A DNA stretch of 64,000 nt from Streptomyces sp. NBC_00247 (GTDB lineage Bacteria; Actinomycetota; Actinomycetes; Streptomycetales; Streptomycetaceae): assembly GCF_036188265.1 (NCBI RefSeq), contig NZ_CP108093.1, positions 558,001-622,000 of the forward strand, given 5' to 3'. This document shows positions 62,869 to 64,000 of this stretch, piece by piece. The number at the start of each line of letters is the position of its first letter. Position 1 is the first letter of the stretch. The notes under the pieces are model-generated. The model searched no databases. It had not been told where the DNA came from and saw only the letters and a list, made by a program, of their open reading frames with translations. A program made the translations under genes and the position numbers.

Positions 62869-63998
62869 GCGGCTGCCCCCGCGGTGGAGAGCCTGGACGA
62901 GCGCGCGATCCAGATGAGCAGGGGTCCACCGACGAAGGCCAGGAGCACACTGACCGGGGTCTCCCAAGGGCGGATGACGACCCGGGCGAGGATGTCGGCG
63001 AGGATCATGACGTCGGCGGCGATCAGCGCGGAGAGCACGAGTTGCGCACCCATGGACGCGCCGGCCAGGGCGCGAGCGGCGTAGGGCGCGAGCAGCCCGA
63101 GAAAGGCGATGGGTCCCGCCACGGCGACGGCGCAGCCGGCGAGCAGCGACACGGCGACGGCCACCACGAGGCGGATGCGCCCGGGGTGGTGGCCGAGCGA
63201 GCGGGCCCCGTCGTCGCCGAGGCCGAGGGCGGCGAGCGGCCGGACGCAGCAGCCGGCGGTGAGCAGACCGATCGCCACCAGCGGCACCAGGGGCACGAGT
63301 TGACCGGACTCGACGCCGGCGAGCGATCCGATGGTCCAGTAGCGGTAGGTGTCGAAGGTGGACTGGGTACCCAGCAGGACGTACGAGGTGAGGCCGTGGA
63401 AGGTGGCGCTGAGCGCGGCACCGGCGAGCACCAGGCGCAGCGGGGAGCCCGCGGCCCGCCCGGACGCGGCGAGCAGGAGGACGACCGCGCTCGCCGCCAT
63501 GCCGCCGAGCAGCGCCCACACCAGCAGGGCGCCGGGGGAGTCGGCGTGGAAGAAGGTGAGTCCGAGGACGACGGCGAACGCGGCGCCGGAGTTGACGCCG
63601 AGCAGCCCGGTCTCCGCGAGGGGGTTGCGGGTGGCGGCCTGGAGGAGGCAGCCGGCGGTGCCGAGGCAGAGGCCCACCAGGATCGCGGCAAGGGTGCGCG
63701 GGAGGCGTACGTCCATGACGGCGAGGCGCAGTTGGGCGTCGGCGCGGGCGGACGGGTCGCCCCAGAGGTAGTCCCAGGCCCGGCCGGGCGGGGTGGAGCC
63801 CGTGCCCGTCAGCAGGGAGGCGAGGGCCAGGCAGAGCAGGGCGACGAGGCCCACGACGGCCCAGCGGGCCGGATGCCGGTCCCCGCTGCCCGCCGCGGCC
63901 CGGTCTTCACGGGAAGACCTGGATGTTCGGGCTGGACGAGAAAACCGGGACATCCGGGTTTCCGCCCTTCCGGGAGAGCCCTCTTGCGCGATGAACAT
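62865..63998 (-). CDS. FecCD-family ABC permease, first subunit (start near window edge)
   Basis: 377 residues if ATG 63998 is used; ATG 63953 (MSRFSRPARTS) would give 362 and is equally plausible. FecCD blocks: DVRLPRTLAAILVGLCLGTAGCLLQAATRNPLAETGLLGVNSGAA and the late VAGPIAFLGLLAPYAARAL. A serine/arginine-rich leader precedes the first helix. The substrate-binding protein gene is probably beyond the right end. Confidence 0.9.
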   Translation of the reverse strand: MFIAQEGSPGRAETRMSRFSRPARTSRSSREDRAAAGSGDRHPARWAVVGLVALLCLALASLLTGTGSTPPGRAWDYLWGDPSARADAQLRLAVMDVRLPRTLAAILVGLCLGTAGCLLQAATRNPLAETGLLGVNSGAAFAVVLGLTFFHADSPGALLVWALLGGMAASAVVLLLAASGRAAGSPLRLVLAGAALSATFHGLTSYVLLGTQSTFDTYRYWTIGSLAGVESGQLVPLVPLVAIGLLTAGCCVRPLAALGLGDDGARSLGHHPGRIRLVVAVAVSLLAGCAVAVAGPIAFLGLLAPYAARALAGASMGAQLVLSALIAADVMILADILARVVIRPWETPVSVLLAFVGGPLLIWIARSSRLSTAGAAA

Positions 63999-64000
63999 AT

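Overview
This window has the look of a Streptomyces (or very close actinomycete) chromosome. GC content is very high, nearly every codon ends in G or C, GTG and TTG starts are common, genes often overlap by ATGA or GTGA, and the families are typical of the genus (class F sortase, ethylmalonyl-CoA enzymes beside psd/pssA, actinobacterial TetR/LacI/ArsR regulators). There are no tRNA or rRNA genes, insertion sequences or prophage genes.

Layout. 1-4.1 kb: end of an ethylmalonyl-CoA pathway block (CoA-ester lyase, MaoC hydratase, acyl-CoA dehydrogenase), then psd and pssA for phosphatidylethanolamine synthesis. 4.2-5.2 kb: SRPBCC protein and UBP zinc finger separated by a 16-copy 8-bp tandem repeat. 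5.25-10.3 kb: ribonucleoside module (ribokinase, LacI regulator; divergent nucleoside hydrolase and MFS transporter) with a strong palindromic operator. 10.35-16.3 kb: branched-chain amino-acid-type ABC importer (livKMHGF order) and a divergent PucR/CdaR-type regulator. 16.35-30.1 kb: single housekeeping or accessory genes: glycerate kinase, sortase and its probable surface substrate, Nudix, sirtuin, a TMEM165/GDT1 Mn exporter behind a yybP-ykoY riboswitch, alkylation repair (ogt and an Ada-AlkA fusion), FAD oxidoreductase, nucleotidyltransferase, inositol-phosphatase-like enzyme, GNAT, PfpI/Hsp31-like protein, DUF35 protein. 30.2-33 kb: TetR regulator and etfBA, with paired TetR-type operators in two promoter regions. 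33-40.3 kb: secreted GH16 glucanase with ricin-type lectin domain, a pcaI/pcaJ-type CoA transferase with pobA, an MFS/ArsR pair, a hypothetical gene.

40.4-59.9 kb is the most interesting part. It is a large, mostly leftward catabolic region: extradiol dioxygenase, two aldehyde dehydrogenases, FAH-family and alpha/beta hydrolases, VOC protein, GlcG/HbpS-like protein, a MetE-like protein without zinc ligands, L-2-hydroxyglutarate-oxidase-like enzyme, amidohydrolase, ThDP enzyme, Ldh-family oxidoreductase, ABM protein, LysR regulator, ribose-type ABC importer, AhpD/CMD-like protein and cupin. The four main promoter regions, and more weakly the lysR promoter, carry a GNGCAA-N7-TTGCGC element centred about 90-110 bp upstream of the leftward start codon. 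This argues for one LysR regulon: import of a probably aromatic compound followed by ring cleavage and breakdown. The substrate cannot be read from the sequence.

59.9-64 kb: remnant of a truncated membrane/secreted protein gene, then a FecCD/FepC-type siderophore or cobalamin ABC importer that runs off the right end.
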